The notes: a model not told the origin generated them from the sequence alone. DNA of 64,000 nt from Symbiodinium natans (GCA_905221605.1 CAJNDS010000302.1:180559-244558); one strand, 5' to 3'. Shown: positions 19,791 through 31,817, counted from the first letter of the stretch. Program-made: numbers and translations.

Positions 19791-20330
19791 CTAGCTTTTT
19801 TCCTCCACCCGATGCAACCTGTTCCCCAGCTCCTTTGTCTGCACAAGCAACTCTTTCAGCGCACGCTTCACCACCGCCATATCTTCAGTTTGCTCTTCAC
19901 CACTAACATCAGGAATGAGTTCTTCGTCGGCTTGCACTCCACCAATAGTACCTCGTTCCATTTGTCCCATTAAGCCTGACGATGGTCTCTCAACAGGTGC
20001 AGGTTCCTGACCCAAAAGGTCTTGCAGCGAAGGCGGTCTCCTCGTACCTTCACCACTCCTATCCCCTCCGCTCGCGGGAAGACTTGCCGGCCTTGATTGC
20101 CTAAGTCTCATTTCTTCTTGAGCCCGCTCGCTCCAGAAAGGATTTGCTGCTTGAACCGGAACCACTTCGTTTTCCACCTGAGGCGTTGGTTGTATCATTG
20201 CAACCTCCCTACCATCTGTCAGTGCTTGTACCATTTGTTGTCGATCTTCACCCCCATCACCACGATTTCCTTCGGCTTCATTGGCCGTTGGCGACAGTCC
20301 AGGCTCAGAGCGACGCCGCATCATGTCCAT
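19791..20330 (-). CDS. Copia Gag leader, ended by an in-frame TAG
   Basis: Starts at the ATG at 20330 (MDMMRRRSEPG), 62 nt after the primer site, and runs 179 codons to a TAG at 19791-19793. The same frame then stays open through the rest of gag. The leader is hydrophilic with a Leu/Glu/Lys-rich helix at its end (VVKRALKELLVQTKELGNRL), resembling a coiled coil. Either one mutation separates the leader from the rest of Gag in this copy, or the TAG is read through at some rate. An independent downstream start (ATG at 19712 or GTG at 19745) is the third option. Confidence 0.75.
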   Translation of the reverse strand: MDMMRRRSEPGLSPTANEAEGNRGDGGEDRQQMVQALTDGREVAMIQPTPQVENEVVPVQAANPFWSERAQEEMRLRQSRPASLPASGGDRSGEGTRRPPSLQDLLGQEPAPVERPSSGLMGQMERGTIGGVQADEELIPDVSGEEQTEDMAVVKRALKELLVQTKELGNRLHRVEEKS

Positions 20331-20379
20331 GGCGTTAAACAAACGAAAAATCTTTACCAATTCCGCAGGAAGCCTAATT

Positions 20380-20392
20380 TGGGCTCATAACC
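20380..20392 (-). promoter_or_regulatory. Primer-binding site of the half-tRNA (initiator Met) type
   Basis: Immediately inside the 5' LTR the minus strand reads GGTTATGAGCCCA. This is complementary, with at most one mismatch, to the anticodon arm of initiator tRNA-Met (UGGGCYCAUAACC). Drosophila copia is known to prime from a 5' half of this tRNA at the same internal site. No match to a tRNA 3' CCA end is present. Confidence 0.75.
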
Positions 20393-20621
20393 TACGGGGG
20401 GCAACCGAAGGAGGACAGGGAACAAGACAGTCAACCCCAACAGAAGCCCTTATTACCCCTGGAACAACCAACAACCGAACAGCAAGACCCCAAACCAAGG
20501 GCACACTTTTTACGAAACCTTTGACCGCTTTGGTCATGGCTTGAGCCAAAGATTACCGGGTTCATTGACCCTTCAACTTCCAATACCAACTCCTTTCTAC
20601 AATACCAATTGCAGCTCCGCA
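20393..20621 (-). repeat. 5' LTR of the copia element
   Basis: 229-bp partner of 10699-10927. The inner edge at 20393 abuts a 13-base sequence complementary to an initiator tRNA-Met anticodon arm. The element promoter should lie here, but no TATA-like box stands out, which is unremarkable for a dinoflagellate. Confidence 0.93.
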
Positions 20622-20635
20622 CCCTAAACCCTAAA
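20622..20635 (-). repeat. CCCTAAA pair with right target duplication
   Basis: CCCTAAACCCTAAA directly at the outer edge of the 5' LTR. The first five bases match the left flank at 10694-10698. Confidence 0.8.
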
Positions 20636-20759
20636 AGCCTAGAGCGGCGCGAGCCGGGCGGCGACCACCTCTCTGCCGGAAGCCACCAGGCGCATGACTA
20701 GCTGGCGGCCCAGCAGACCTGCGGCTCCGGTCACGAGGAAACCTGGGCCAAGCAAGGTA

Positions 20760-20850
20760 ATAAATGTGAATTACTATTTAATAATAATATTAATTAAAAA
20801 TAATAATAATATTATCAATAATAATTTATATGGTATAATATTAAAAGGTT
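20760..20850. repeat. AT-rich TAATAAT tract
   Basis: Low-complexity ATTAATAATAAT sequence in otherwise GC-balanced DNA. Confidence 0.6.
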
Positions 20851-21315
20851 AACTCATCAGGCAAGAGACTGAGATATGGTCACTTCTCTCAAGTGTGGTC
20901 CTTTTTGGGGTCCTGATTTAGAAGGCGGCCACTAAAAGGGACCAGCGAACTGACCCCTCATCATCGCAGTCACTTGGCATCATCACCACGAATAGCAGCT
21001 AGGCTACCGCAGCATTAGAGTCATTCTCCTGGGCAATTCTCCTGTCTGCTTCTGCTGTCATCCTGGTCAACATGGCTTCCTTCCTCCTCCCCAAAAAAAT
21101 CCTGAACGTCCCTAAGCCCCAAATCCCCAAACCTGCAACGAACTGCAACGCAATCAGCCCGCATCCCCTGAGTCTCCAGCGCTGTGCCGGACCTGTCACC
21201 GGCGGCGCAGGTGCGACTGCGGGCGCAGCAGCCAGGTCGGCCTATAGGCTGTGTTCTTGCCAGTGTTGGTGTTATAGGTTGGCGCTAAGGAAGGGTTTAG
21301 GGTTTATAGTCACAA

Positions 21316-21381
21316 TGTCAGAGTCAGTGTCAGAGTCAGTGTCAGTGTGTGTGTCAGTGTGTGTGTGTGTGTGTGTGTTGG
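21316..21381 (+). repeat. GTCAGA/GT microsatellite
   Basis: Repeats of GTCAGAGTCAGT grading into a (GT)n run. The Ser/Val/Cys-rich frames here are artefacts of the repeat. Confidence 0.9.
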
Positions 21382-22617
21382 TTTCAGGCTGTGGGGCCGG
21401 TCGTGTTTTTGACAAGTGCCAAGGAGCCCTGCAGAGACTCGTCAGCCGGATTGCCAAAGCAACATACGCTTCTATGGCCCTGGCAAGCAGCATGGGAATA
21501 TGGACCCTTCTTTTCTTGCGCGCACCCTTGTGAAAATACGTAAGACTAGTTGAAACATGTATAGACACATATACATATGTGCACACCTACTTTTTTTGCA
21601 TACATAAATACATGTAGCCCCGTCTTGCAATCGATCGGAACCCTTCTTTCGATGCAAGGACTGAGGGCGGCTTTGATACAGTTTGCAACATCTGAGCCCT
21701 TCTTCCCCTAAACCGAGACTTAGGGAACCTGCCGCAACCTTGAACCCTAAACCCTAAACCCTTTTTTGAACCCAGACTCTTTAAGTCAGCTGGCACGATG
21801 CCCCAACCCTAGTGCCAATCTGCCTCGACCAGCTCTTGCGCGAGCTCCGCTGGTGGCAGCGATACTCCTCGGCGTCTCGCCTGGAAACCCACATGCTCAC
21901 AGGCACCAAGCCCCGGAAAACACAAAACCCTCAGCCCCAAGCAGGTCTGTCCGTCTCTGTGTTTGTGTGCTCTTGGGCTCCCTAAACCCTAAGCCTTAAA
22001 CCCTAAACCCAATTCGTTGCTTGCTTTACTTGGCCTTTGAAGTCAACCTCCGAAAGGAAGGCATTCACCCCATTGGGGGATTGTCCCAGCCCGTGGAGAA
22101 CTAAATGAACTTATATTTCGGTTATTTGCGCTATACCACTATAATCCCTATTAAGGTATAAGAACTGTAGACACTTTTCGGCTTGGTGTGCTCCTCAAGG
22201 AAATCGTGGTACCTTTTTTGGGGTCCTTCCTCCTCTAGAATGAGGCTAACCGTATATTGGGGGGTATAGGACATGCCCATATCTTTGCCAGGAATTCTAG
22301 CATTTCTAGCACCCCCCCCCCCCCCCCCCCCTGTATTACACAACCCCTAGTTCACGCCCCAAACAGGTTTAGGGCTTCGGGTTTAGGCACTCTACACCCG
22401 ACATCCCCCTAAACCCTAAACCCTGCAAATGGGGTAGCGCTTTAAAGCCACGTACACGAAAGAGAGCCAGGTTGCCTCGGCCATGAGCCGGACCTCGCAA
22501 GCTGAGTCGAGTTCAGCGTCTTTCTTGGTGCGGGGTTTAGGGGTATAGGGCTTAGAAATGCTTAGGATCTAGCATTATGACGCTGGATCTGCAGCCAAGG
22601 CCACGTTTCAAGGAACA

Positions 22618-22945
22618 TTGTGTTTACATGTAAAGGTTATGTTTTAAATGTGAGTCTTGGAATTTTGTGGTTTATGAATCTTACGGAAAATCTATGAGTC
22701 TCTTCGCTTTTATGAAAACTTGTTGATTATTTATGACAAACCATGTTTTCGTCGAACTTATGAAAATTCACGGTCATTTTTTGAAAGATATGACTCGGTC
22801 AGTTTTTATGTTTCTCTAATGGAAACGAAATAACACTGACTAAAACCAATCATAAAATTCTAATCACAAATTTTCCATAACAAAAATCATAAACCGCAGA
22901 ACTCCAAGAACTATCTCAAATCACAACATATTCATAAACACATAT
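22618..22945. mobile_element. Long AT-rich imperfect foldback element
   Basis: The left arm (about 22618-22710, containing AGTCTTGGAATTTTGTGGTT) is echoed in reverse complement by the right arm (about 22850-22945, whose complement contains AGTTCTTGGAGTTCTGCGGT). Similarity extends over most of each arm, with a loop of roughly 130 bp. It has no coding capacity. This looks like a degenerate non-autonomous DNA transposon. Confidence 0.6.
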
Positions 22946-23445
22946 TTGGCAACGTGCTCTCTGTGGCTGCATCCGGGGTCATAAACCTAGCACTCGAGAT
23001 TCTCCCACAACCTAGCAACCAAAAAAAGGGTGCCCTTCTGTGGCTATGCCCAGAAGCAAGGGACCATGTAACTTCATGTAACTGCCCTAAGAGAAGCATC
23101 CTCGGCCAGGGCGCCATCTCCATGGAATCCTTTGGCCTCTCGGCGGTCTCAGAGGCCAGCTGCACCTTATAACGAGCCTGGCGAAGAGGCAGTGTGTCCG
23201 AGAGCCATATGGGGCTTTGTCTTGCGCCTTTTGTTTTCTTGCTTGGTCTTTTATAATGTTAGCGCTTAAAGCCCGCAGCATGTCATGGTCCGTGCATCTT
23301 CCTTTGCATCCTCTGTGGTTGGCCAAGTCAGGCCAAGTCACAAGCAAAGCTGGTCGATTGATCTTCCTTGTTGCAACGCGCAGGGCGAGAGCCAAGCGTT
23401 GTCGTGTGATTCTGGACCCTCTTTTCTATGGGCACGCCCTCCCAC

Positions 23446-23498
23446 CCCTAAACCCTGTGTAAACCCAAACTTTAACACCTTAACCCTAAACCCTAAAC
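23446..23498 (-). repeat. Degenerate CCCTAAA array
   Basis: Four to five CCCTAAA-type units with intervening CCCAAAC. Confidence 0.75.
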
Positions 23499-25384
23499 AA
23501 ACTGACCAGCAAAAAAAACAAGCCCCCCCCCCCATTCAGTGTCAAACGTTGTGCTCAGGCGTGTGGATGGCCTATAGGTTCTGAGGAGCAAAACTCAGCT
23601 AAGTCTAAAGGTTTAGACAGGCATCTGGTTCTCCAGCAAGCCGCCGTTTTGGAACGTCCACGGCTGAGTTTCAAGGATGACCCGGGATACCTCCAAGCAA
23701 AGGACAGGACAAGTCCGGGCATTTTGCCGGGGGCGGGGGGGGGATGGGATCCCTGTTCCGATCACGACCTTGGGTTGGTTGGCCGGTTGGTCCAGTCCAT
23801 TCGATGGTGGGTTGGCACAGCCCGTGTCTGGGGCCACTGCTACCTCGTGCTTGCCCAGCTTTTGCTCCGCAGCAACATGCTGCAGCTTGGTCCTTGGTCG
23901 CCACATACTGCAATGCTGCAGCTCAACTTGGGGACTATCAATAAACAGCACACAAAGCGCGATTCAGCCCTGGACAGAAGCTTCGGCTCATCCAGTGAAC
24001 TCCAGCCGTGCAGGACGCATGCTGCAGCCACCGTACTCTCCTGACCCATGCAGATGATCTATTAAGATGCACAAAGGGGGGGGGGGGGCATGAACACAGA
24101 TTCAGCATGTGATTCGGTTCATAAGGTCACTCATTCACTCAGACGTGCTGCACATCTACGAACCAGCTGAAGTGCCCCTGATCCCTCCAGATCAGGGTCC
24201 TCCGGGAGTGCGATCACGAAGATCTGATCAAGGTCCGGGAGGAAGCTTGCCTGAAGACCATGAATTTGGGGTTTATCCATTCCTGCGAGTGAAGTCGGAG
24301 CGCACACCGTACACAAAAGAACGCTCAATCTAGGCATGCGTGCGCCGCACACAACGTTTGATTTCATCACTGTGCCGTTCAAAGCCCTTGCTGCCGACAA
24401 AGGGCATACTTCTCCTCGAGCCCCTCAGCGGAGAGAAACAAGCCGTTTGCCATTTTGGTCACGTTGCCGACGCGGCCTTCGGACGAACTATGGCGGTGCT
24501 TAGCAAATTTAACGAATCAGGAGTTAGGGTATGAGCAGAGTTTGAGGCCTAGCCTAGCAGCTCGAGAAAGTCGTCCTTGTAGCGGCCCACATCGCCTCAG
24601 CTGTGGTCTCGGGCGACTTTTGTAGAGCCCTGCATCCACAAGACCAAAAGGGCCTCAATTCAGAAAAACCCTCAGCCATCAACAGGCCCGTGAGATTTCA
24701 GGGAGCCAGTACGGACCCCAGGAGCTAAGGCGGGGACATCTACTCATGGGGGGGTTGCCTTGAACAAAGCCCACCCAACTGAAATCAAACGCAACACATA
24801 GCCAAGTCCCACGAATTTAGCCCAGCATCCAGTGCAGTAGAAACCCTCCTCATCCAGGGCAAGTGTTGCCCCAACATATCCTCGAGCTTGAACTCCTCAG
24901 CTGTTCTTCTTTAAGATGGGGGGTTAGGGGCGTCCAAGGAGGGTTTATGATTTCGGACCCTAAATCCCAAACCTAATCTGTATGAGCAGGAGTAGAGGAC
25001 TGCTGCTAAGCGGTTCGTAGACAGAAGTGCACGGGCCCCACACATTTCCTAAACAGCATCCGTACAACGAGCTGCCCGACAAACGACGGGGAAGTAATCC
25101 CTTTACGTGTTGCGGACATGCGGCGAGCGTTCTTGCAGCGCACGCGGATCTCACCCGTGCAGCCTCCTGCTTCGGGGCAACGTGGCTTTGATGCAAATTT
25201 CGCAGCGCGTGCTTCCTCTACCGATGCTGAACCCATAAACTCTCCGGTAGCCCAGCCACCATGTCATCATAAGGCTACGCTTTTGAGGGTTATAGGTAAT
25301 TTACATAAGGGAACCTCGAGCCAAGAAAAAGGGCAAGAGGAAGTCCAAACACTTGGCTGATCTTAGGAGCTCAGGAGGCACTTC

Positions 25385-25568
25385 TACTTGGAGGTTCATG
25401 GTACTTATTAACCAATTAGAACTGTAAAGTAATTCGTGTTTACACGCACGTGTAAAAAACAACTAATTCTCGGTATAACTGTACCCTACGTTAGGGCACT
25501 TGAGGGGCTTAGTGGTGGATTGTAAGTACAGTTATAATTGGTTAATAAGTACCATGAACCTCCAAGTA
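25385..25568. mobile_element. MITE with 42-bp near-perfect terminal inverted repeats
   Basis: The left end (25385-25426) starts TACTTGGAGGTTCATGGTAC and the right end (25527-25568) is its reverse complement with one mismatch in 42 bases. The internal ~100 bp has no frame. Both ends begin with TA, as expected for Tc1/mariner-like elements that duplicate TA on insertion. No transposase for this family is visible in the window, so it is non-autonomous. Confidence 0.85.
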
Positions 25569-26250
25569 AAACCATGCAGCCACAGTGCCAGGGTCGTGTC
25601 CAAGCGAGGCCAGCGGAACGACTTTCACCTGTGCCCAACTCTGTGCCACTAGGAATCCAAGTCTGGGTGGCGTTTCTAAACTTCAACCAGTTCTCATGCT
25701 ATATACATATAATGTGTATATACATATATATATATATACATATAATGTGTGTATATCTACGATATACACGTATAGCAGCTTACATGGCTTCCTTTCCTTA
25801 TTTGCAGTATGCTTTTCTGGAATGCTGTGGTTGACGTCCCGTTCGAGACGCCCATGTTGAGTCACCACAACCCCATACACGTGCAGAAGGAGCTCCTCCA
25901 CATTGGGGTTCACACGACCATTGTGAGCGATGGGACCGACTTCCGTAGCTCCGTAGCCTCAGCGCACGAGCTCAGGGTCGGCGTGCTGTCATCTTGGTCC
26001 CCTGCTTTGTCGGTGTGTTTTATCATTAGGTGCGCGTAGGCTTCTGGGTCGGTGTTGTCGGTTCTACCGCCCGTCATGATCAGGCATGTTTATCCCCCAA
26101 CCAGAAAGCCATGCATTGGTTGCGGTCAAAGCATCTGTTGGTGACACCTCAGTTCTCAATGGCCCGGCGCAACATGGACATTCTTGTCACAAGCTTTCTC
26201 TGTCTGCAAAATGCACGATGCCAACCTCCTGGGCTTGCGGAAAGTGAGCG

Positions 26251-26345
26251 ATGCCCTAAGCCCCTAAGCCCCTAAGCCCCTAAGCCCTAAACCCTAAACC
26301 CGAAACCCTAAACCCTACACCCTAAACCCTAAAGGCCCTAAGCAA
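26251..26345 (-). repeat. CCCTAAG/CCCTAAA array
   Basis: About four CCCCTAAG units followed by about seven CCCTAAA-type units. Confidence 0.85.
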
Positions 26346-27501
26346 TCCCCGAAGCCGTTGAAGGGAAATGCCAACATGTGGCTGCAGCGGTCAGACTCAA
26401 AGCACAGCTGTAGAAAGTCGAACAGCCTCCCAGCGCCAGCAGAACTCTGCGACATAGCAGACAAAGAAGATGTAGGGTTAGAAGCGCCCACATTAAGGGT
26501 TGTCACCAGTTCTACCAGCAGGTGCCTTAATTACTTATAACCCCAGGTATACATACACGTGAACCTCCGAGTATGATGTGACCAGATGTCGCATTTTGGT
26601 GCAGCCACGCACGTTTCTTCCACCTATGAACTCGCTGTGGCCAGCAACCTCTGAAGCAACGAACCTCTTACTGCACATGAAAAATACTGGATCAATCTGA
26701 CCCCTTCTCCACAGTGAGTCCTCTTCGTCACCGGAGCGCTCCCGGTCGAAACGCTGTGCAAGCGGCCTCCGAAGCTTTTGCGCAGCTCCTGCATTCCGTT
26801 GCAGTTCTTTTCTTGTCATGTCAGACTCTACGAGGAGGCGATCGTCTGGAAGCAGTCACCGACTTCGTTCGACAATTATCTTGACAAGCGCAGGTGTGCC
26901 AAAAATGCCAAAACACCTCTACGCCATCTCCGGGTCGCTTCATTGGGGGCTGATATGGGCTGATCTAAACTGTTCGGCTTTGTTTCTCGATGTACGTACA
27001 TTCCTTGCAGCTAAGGGTACCAAAAAGGAAGCCCATCATCTAATTAGGTCAACCCCAATTCATCCCGTCCCCCCCCGGCTTGAGTCAATTTCATGGGAAT
27101 CTGCTTGATGTTGCTTAAGTCCAAATTTGGCAACCAATTCATGTGCGGGCCCAGCGGGATGGGGAAGGGGCGGGGTGGGGCCCTTTCATCCCTTGATATC
27201 CCTTGTGGATATCTGCAACCTGGCCCGAGATCCCCAAGAGGGCACCAAGAGAACACCAGGAGAGTGGTGGGGGGTGGAGGGGGGTGGACAAACAACTGGC
27301 GCTTGATCAACTGATCATGTCGTAAACACTTCACGGCGATACAGCGATCCTCGAAGCTTTTCTTTTGGGCTCCAGCCTTTTTTGCATCTCAAACTTGTCA
27401 ATAACGCCGTCCCCACGGCGGTCATTGTGATGGCTTCTTATCGGAAATCCGTCGCCATGCAGCGTGCACATTCGACACTGTGGCATGTGTATGGTATACA
27501 G

Positions 27502-27620
27502 ACAAGGAGGCCCCCCCCCCCCAGTGACAAGTATAGAGTTATAAGAACCCGAAATTGGGTTATCAGGACCAAGCTCCAAGTCCCTTAACTGTTAGTATGG
27601 TAAGGGGGCCCCTCCTTGTA
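27502..27620. mobile_element. Foldback element of the CAAGGAGGGG family (copy 1)
   Basis: Starts ACAAGGAGGCCCCC, ends GGGGGCCCCTCCTTGTA, and has an internal GAGTTATAAGAACCC / TTAACTGTTAGTA segment shared with the other copies. The left arm has an expanded C run. Confidence 0.75.
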
Positions 27621-29216
27621 TAACTAGGCGTAGACCCCAAACACAAAAAGCCAGAATCCAAGCCCTGCACCCTCTCCAATCCCAAGTCCTGCTTTATCTC
27701 TAGCTTCTTACTATAACCGCCCAGGACTTCTCATGTAACCCCCAATCCTAAATACCCTACACACCCTAAATACTTAAATACTCCTAAAACACCCAAACCC
27801 TACACCCCAAACCCTGAATTAACAAAGTGAGTTCGCTGGCCTCAAGCGGGGCCTCCCGGCTCTCATATGCGCAGAGGAGAGGCTCGAAGAACCGCGGCAC
27901 CCCTTGAGCAATGTGGAGGGGGGGGTTTCGGGGTTTAGGGTTACTTGGGACTCTATCTACCTACAGCTTAGCAGGAACTACGCCTTAGTTAGTCAAGTAT
28001 AGCTCATCAAACTGTAGCCCCAGGCAAAGTTCTAGGATCCAGGGTTTAGGGCTTCGAGACTTGCACTGGCATACGCGGGCGGGCGAGAATGGGGATGTGA
28101 GAGACGTTCACGATGCAGGTAACCAGAATTTAAGCAACAGTAGGGTTTAAGTTTATGGGTGTAGGGGGGTGTTTCGCATTTCGGAGGCCTCCAGATGCAG
28201 GCACCATTTTGGGCGCGCTGAATATCAGGCTCCGTATCATCACACGAATGTCATTTCGAGAGCTGAGCATATGAAATAACCTAGTATAGTACTATTCGGT
28301 ACAATATAATACATAATGAAAATGTGCTCTGATCAACAATAATCATAGTTCAGGGTTAGGGTGTAGGGATGAGCAACTACTTGCAGCCGCCGCATCATTG
28401 AATCATTGATCCGTAAGACTCCTCATATTTTGGGTCTTAAACCAAAAATCACAAAAACAAACCATCTCTCTCTCTCGCACGCAACCTGTCTGGCAAGCCT
28501 TTAAGATACATCCGGGTCTACTCCACTAAAACGCACAAGGGATCCCAGTCATGCAGGGATAGAAGGGGGGGGGAGGGGCTATAGTTTGAACTCATATTCG
28601 GTCCTCTGAAGAACCGCCCCTACCACCAAGCCACTCAAATGTGGCCGCACATCAGCCCCGTGGATGAGAGGACGCATCGAACGAGTATCTAAACCCAAAG
28701 CCCTAAACACCATAACCCTAAACCTAAATCGGCCAGTACCGCAGGCCGGGCGTCCTTGAATGCCCGTTGGCTCGACGATCTTTGCGTCGGCATAGGCGGT
28801 CTGCGCACTAGAAAACCTCGGCTATGGTGACAGCCCAACCAGGTGGCTTAGAGGAAACCTTAAGCGGATCTACTTTTCGGATCCTCTGAGGGGTGCGGGA
28901 AGCCCTAGAATCGCTTGACAAGCCCTAAGTTGGTGCTGAGTGGCGCCACGCACGAGCCTTGCAAAAAGGCCGCTGCGGTGCCCAGCTGCTCATTCATGTG
29001 TGAGTACGGCTGATAAGCCAGGTGGCAGGGACCTCAGGCGTGCAGATGTCTGGTTTTGTTTCACGCTTTCGTTGTTACGACTTTTTGCAGCTGATTCAAG
29101 GCTTGGCCGCAAGGGTAGGAGGCATGGAAGCGACTCTGAAGTTAGTTGAGACAGGGGCGCTCATCCAACATGGACCTATGTGCATCAAGCAGGCCGAACT
29201 CATCGTTTTCGCACGA

Positions 29217-29277
29217 ACCCCTAAGCCCTAAACCCTGAAAACCCTAAGACCCTAAAAGCCCTAAACCCTAAACCCCA
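29217..29277 (-). repeat. CCCTAAA array
   Basis: About six CCCTAAA-type units with small spacers. Confidence 0.85.
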
Positions 29278-29962
29278 AGATCAATTTCTCAAGTGCCCTT
29301 AAGCTGCTGTCGGGGGTTGCCGCTTTTGCATAGAGCCACAGGAAGGAATAGAGCTCCTCATGGTCGCCTCGGACGAGTTTGGAACCGCCAGCACTGTGCA
29401 CGACGAAAGGTCCCTCTCAGAACCTGTCCAGAACACTGGGGGCCAGGTAGCCTTTGGCTGAACCTCATTGTGGCATGAGGGGTGTGTAGGATGTGCAGCA
29501 AGCACTGTAATGTAATGTGCATAAGGAAGCATATACACATTCGTCTAGCAGCAACATAAACCTGCCTCATGTAGGACTTGTGTCAAGTTGCGCCGTATGG
29601 CTTTCGGCGTTCCGGTGGAGCCAGAAGTGAAGATCCTCAGTGGCAATTCCCTGAGACCTCTAACGACGACGCTGCTGACTCTCTTCCTAGGTTCAGGAAT
29701 TACTATCCATCAGCAAGGCAATTCTGCCGCAGGCAAAAACTCCCAAAACCCAGGCACACACACACACACACTCAAACACTAAACCTCAGAATCTCAAACT
29801 AGACCCCTACAGATGCCTCCTTGCCCCAAGGCAAAGGCGCATGCTAGCCGACCTCCTCAGTGATGCTTCCGGTGCTTCTGGGAGGTGAAGGCGCTGCCTC
29901 AGGGAAAACGTGTGTGCCATTGGCCCCAAACCCTTTTTGGAAGCTGGACTTGCTGGAGCCTG

Positions 29963-30055
29963 AAACCCTAAGCCCTAAACCCTAGCCCTAAACCCTAAAC
30001 CCTAAACCCTAAACCCTAAACCTTAAACCCTAAACCTTAAACCCTAAAACCCTTT
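29963..30055 (-). repeat. CCCTAAA array
   Basis: About twelve CCCTAAA or CCTTAAA units in one run. Confidence 0.92.
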
Positions 30056-31557
30056 ACCGTTTTTCCGGGCTTGACTCTGCGGGGCATGCCCTTTCCGCTG
30101 TTCTGCTACCTGGTTGGGCTCTTGACACCATGTGACAAAGTTCGAAATAAGCCCCCACAAGCCCGGCAAGGGGAAGTTACGAAGAAACTAATCCCAACGT
30201 AAAACATAATATAACAGAATGTAACAACTGTATATTGCGATATGGTTGATAATGTCTATATTAAAACCTAAACCCTCAACATCCGTCAGCCCTTATTAGC
30301 AGGTTCAAATCAAAAGCGCCGGACCAGATCTCCCACTGCTGCGGCAGGCAGGTGGGGGACCTTGCAAAGGCTCCGGTGCAGGAAAAGGGTTTCTCTTTAA
30401 GGTTGAAAAGGGTGACAACCTTAACCCTACCTTTCTGCAGGTTAAGACATAACATCCCCTTTGTAGGATTCTCAGGTAACCTGTGAAGAAGATGGCGAGG
30501 GCTTGGGGTTCTTAGGGGTCGGTTTCGTCATGGTTGTTTGGCTACAAAAATATGCCAGGCTACTGACTGCAGCTTTTCGAAGAGTGTTGATTCTTTGTGT
30601 GTGTGGGTGGGGGGAGGGGCGAAAGAGAAGCCAGCCTAACAGAAACCGAGTTGCAGGAACTACCCCCAGAAAACTGACAGGAACTGCTGGGAAATGCAAG
30701 CAGAACTGCAAGGACATGTAGCCCTGAACCCTATTCCTGCATCGGACTTTATACCAAACAACGTATGCAGACACACCATACCAGGATGGGCCATTCGGCG
30801 CCATAATCCCCAGAATCAACCCTTTTTAAGCAGGGTTACAGGGTATAAAAGCCCATGTGCTGGTGACACGTACTATGAAAAGCAGGAAGATATCTCATGC
30901 CTAAAAATTGGCGCCTTAAGCTCTGCGGCATGATCAATTTGACCTCACAAAACATGGCGTGCCGAAACGCCGCTACGGTCATGGTGTAGACTACACCCCG
31001 AATGTGGGAGGCACAAGTTCCTGGCACAAACTTGCGCAGCGACCGTTACAGGTTTCAACTTGCACGTGAATATGTGCCCGTGGTTTCCGGGACGACGCAC
31101 AATGTCTGTGCAAAGGCCATCTATGCAGCACCTAACAAGATTCGTATGGTGTTCCGAGGGGTCGTCATTGGGCTGCTTGCTGATCCCTATGTTGCGATAC
31201 CCTCGTGGCGTGGTGCAAATAAGTAACTTGCCAGCTTCTGCTGCCTCGGGTACTGATGGTACTGCTTCTGCTGCTATTGCTGCTGCTGCTGCTGCTAAGT
31301 TGTAAGAAGCATTGTCACAAGAAGAACAACCAGTCCCCCCGGAATTTTGGATGCCGAACCTCGTCCAGGTCCGGAGGCCGCTCCCCAACTGTCAGAGTTG
31401 GTAGGGCCACGCGCAGGGCAGAAAGCTGGGAGCCTCTGAGAAGCGGGGCATGTCGCTCTCTCCGGGGTCATTCCAATATCTCCTGAATGGAACAACGCGT
31501 GATCTGTTACAAGTTTGGCTTCGGGCCAAAAAGGCAGTTCTCCAAATGATGGCCGAT

Positions 31558-31596
31558 AGGGTTTAGGGTTTAGGGTTAGGTTTAGGGTTTAGGTTT
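31558..31596 (+). repeat. TTTAGGG array
   Basis: Five TTTAGGG units, two missing one T. Confidence 0.85.
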
Positions 31597-31782
31597 GGCC
31601 CCTTTGTTGGGTACTCCTTCTGATACGGCACCTATTGGGGGTACCTAGATAACCCCCCGATACCAAGAATAGCCAGGACCGTTGAGCTGGGGCACTGCCC
31701 AGCGCCACGAAGCACCACCTGAGGCTTCACAGCAGATAGCTGTTTCTGGATTGTTTTAGGGTTTCGGGCTTAGCTTTTCGCA

Positions 31783-31817
31783 GTTTAGGGTTTAGGGGTC
31801 CCTAAACCCTAAACCCC
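31783..31817. repeat. TTTAGGG and CCCTAAA meeting head to head
   Basis: Two TTTAGGG units run directly into two CCCTAAA units (TTTAGGGGTCCCTAAACCC), giving a palindromic junction of telomere-type sequence. Confidence 0.85.

Larger units (their letters stand above)
10699..20621 (-). mobile_element. Ty1/copia-type LTR retrotransposon with accessory MTase-like and oxygenase-like domains
   Basis: The element is 9.92 kb, minus-strand, and bounded by two 229-bp direct repeats that match at every position I compared. In its own 5'-3' sense it has a 5' LTR (20621-20393), primer site (20392-20380), gag (20330-17553), pol (17556-11380), a polypurine tract (10935-10928) and a 3' LTR (10927-10699). The flanks are CCCTA at 10694-10698 and 20622-20626, a plausible 5-bp target duplication inside telomere-like repeats. 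The LTR starts with TG in the element's sense and ends in TA instead of CA. Integrase precedes RT, which defines the copia order. Identical LTRs imply a recent insertion, although gag carries an in-frame TAG. Confidence 0.95.
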
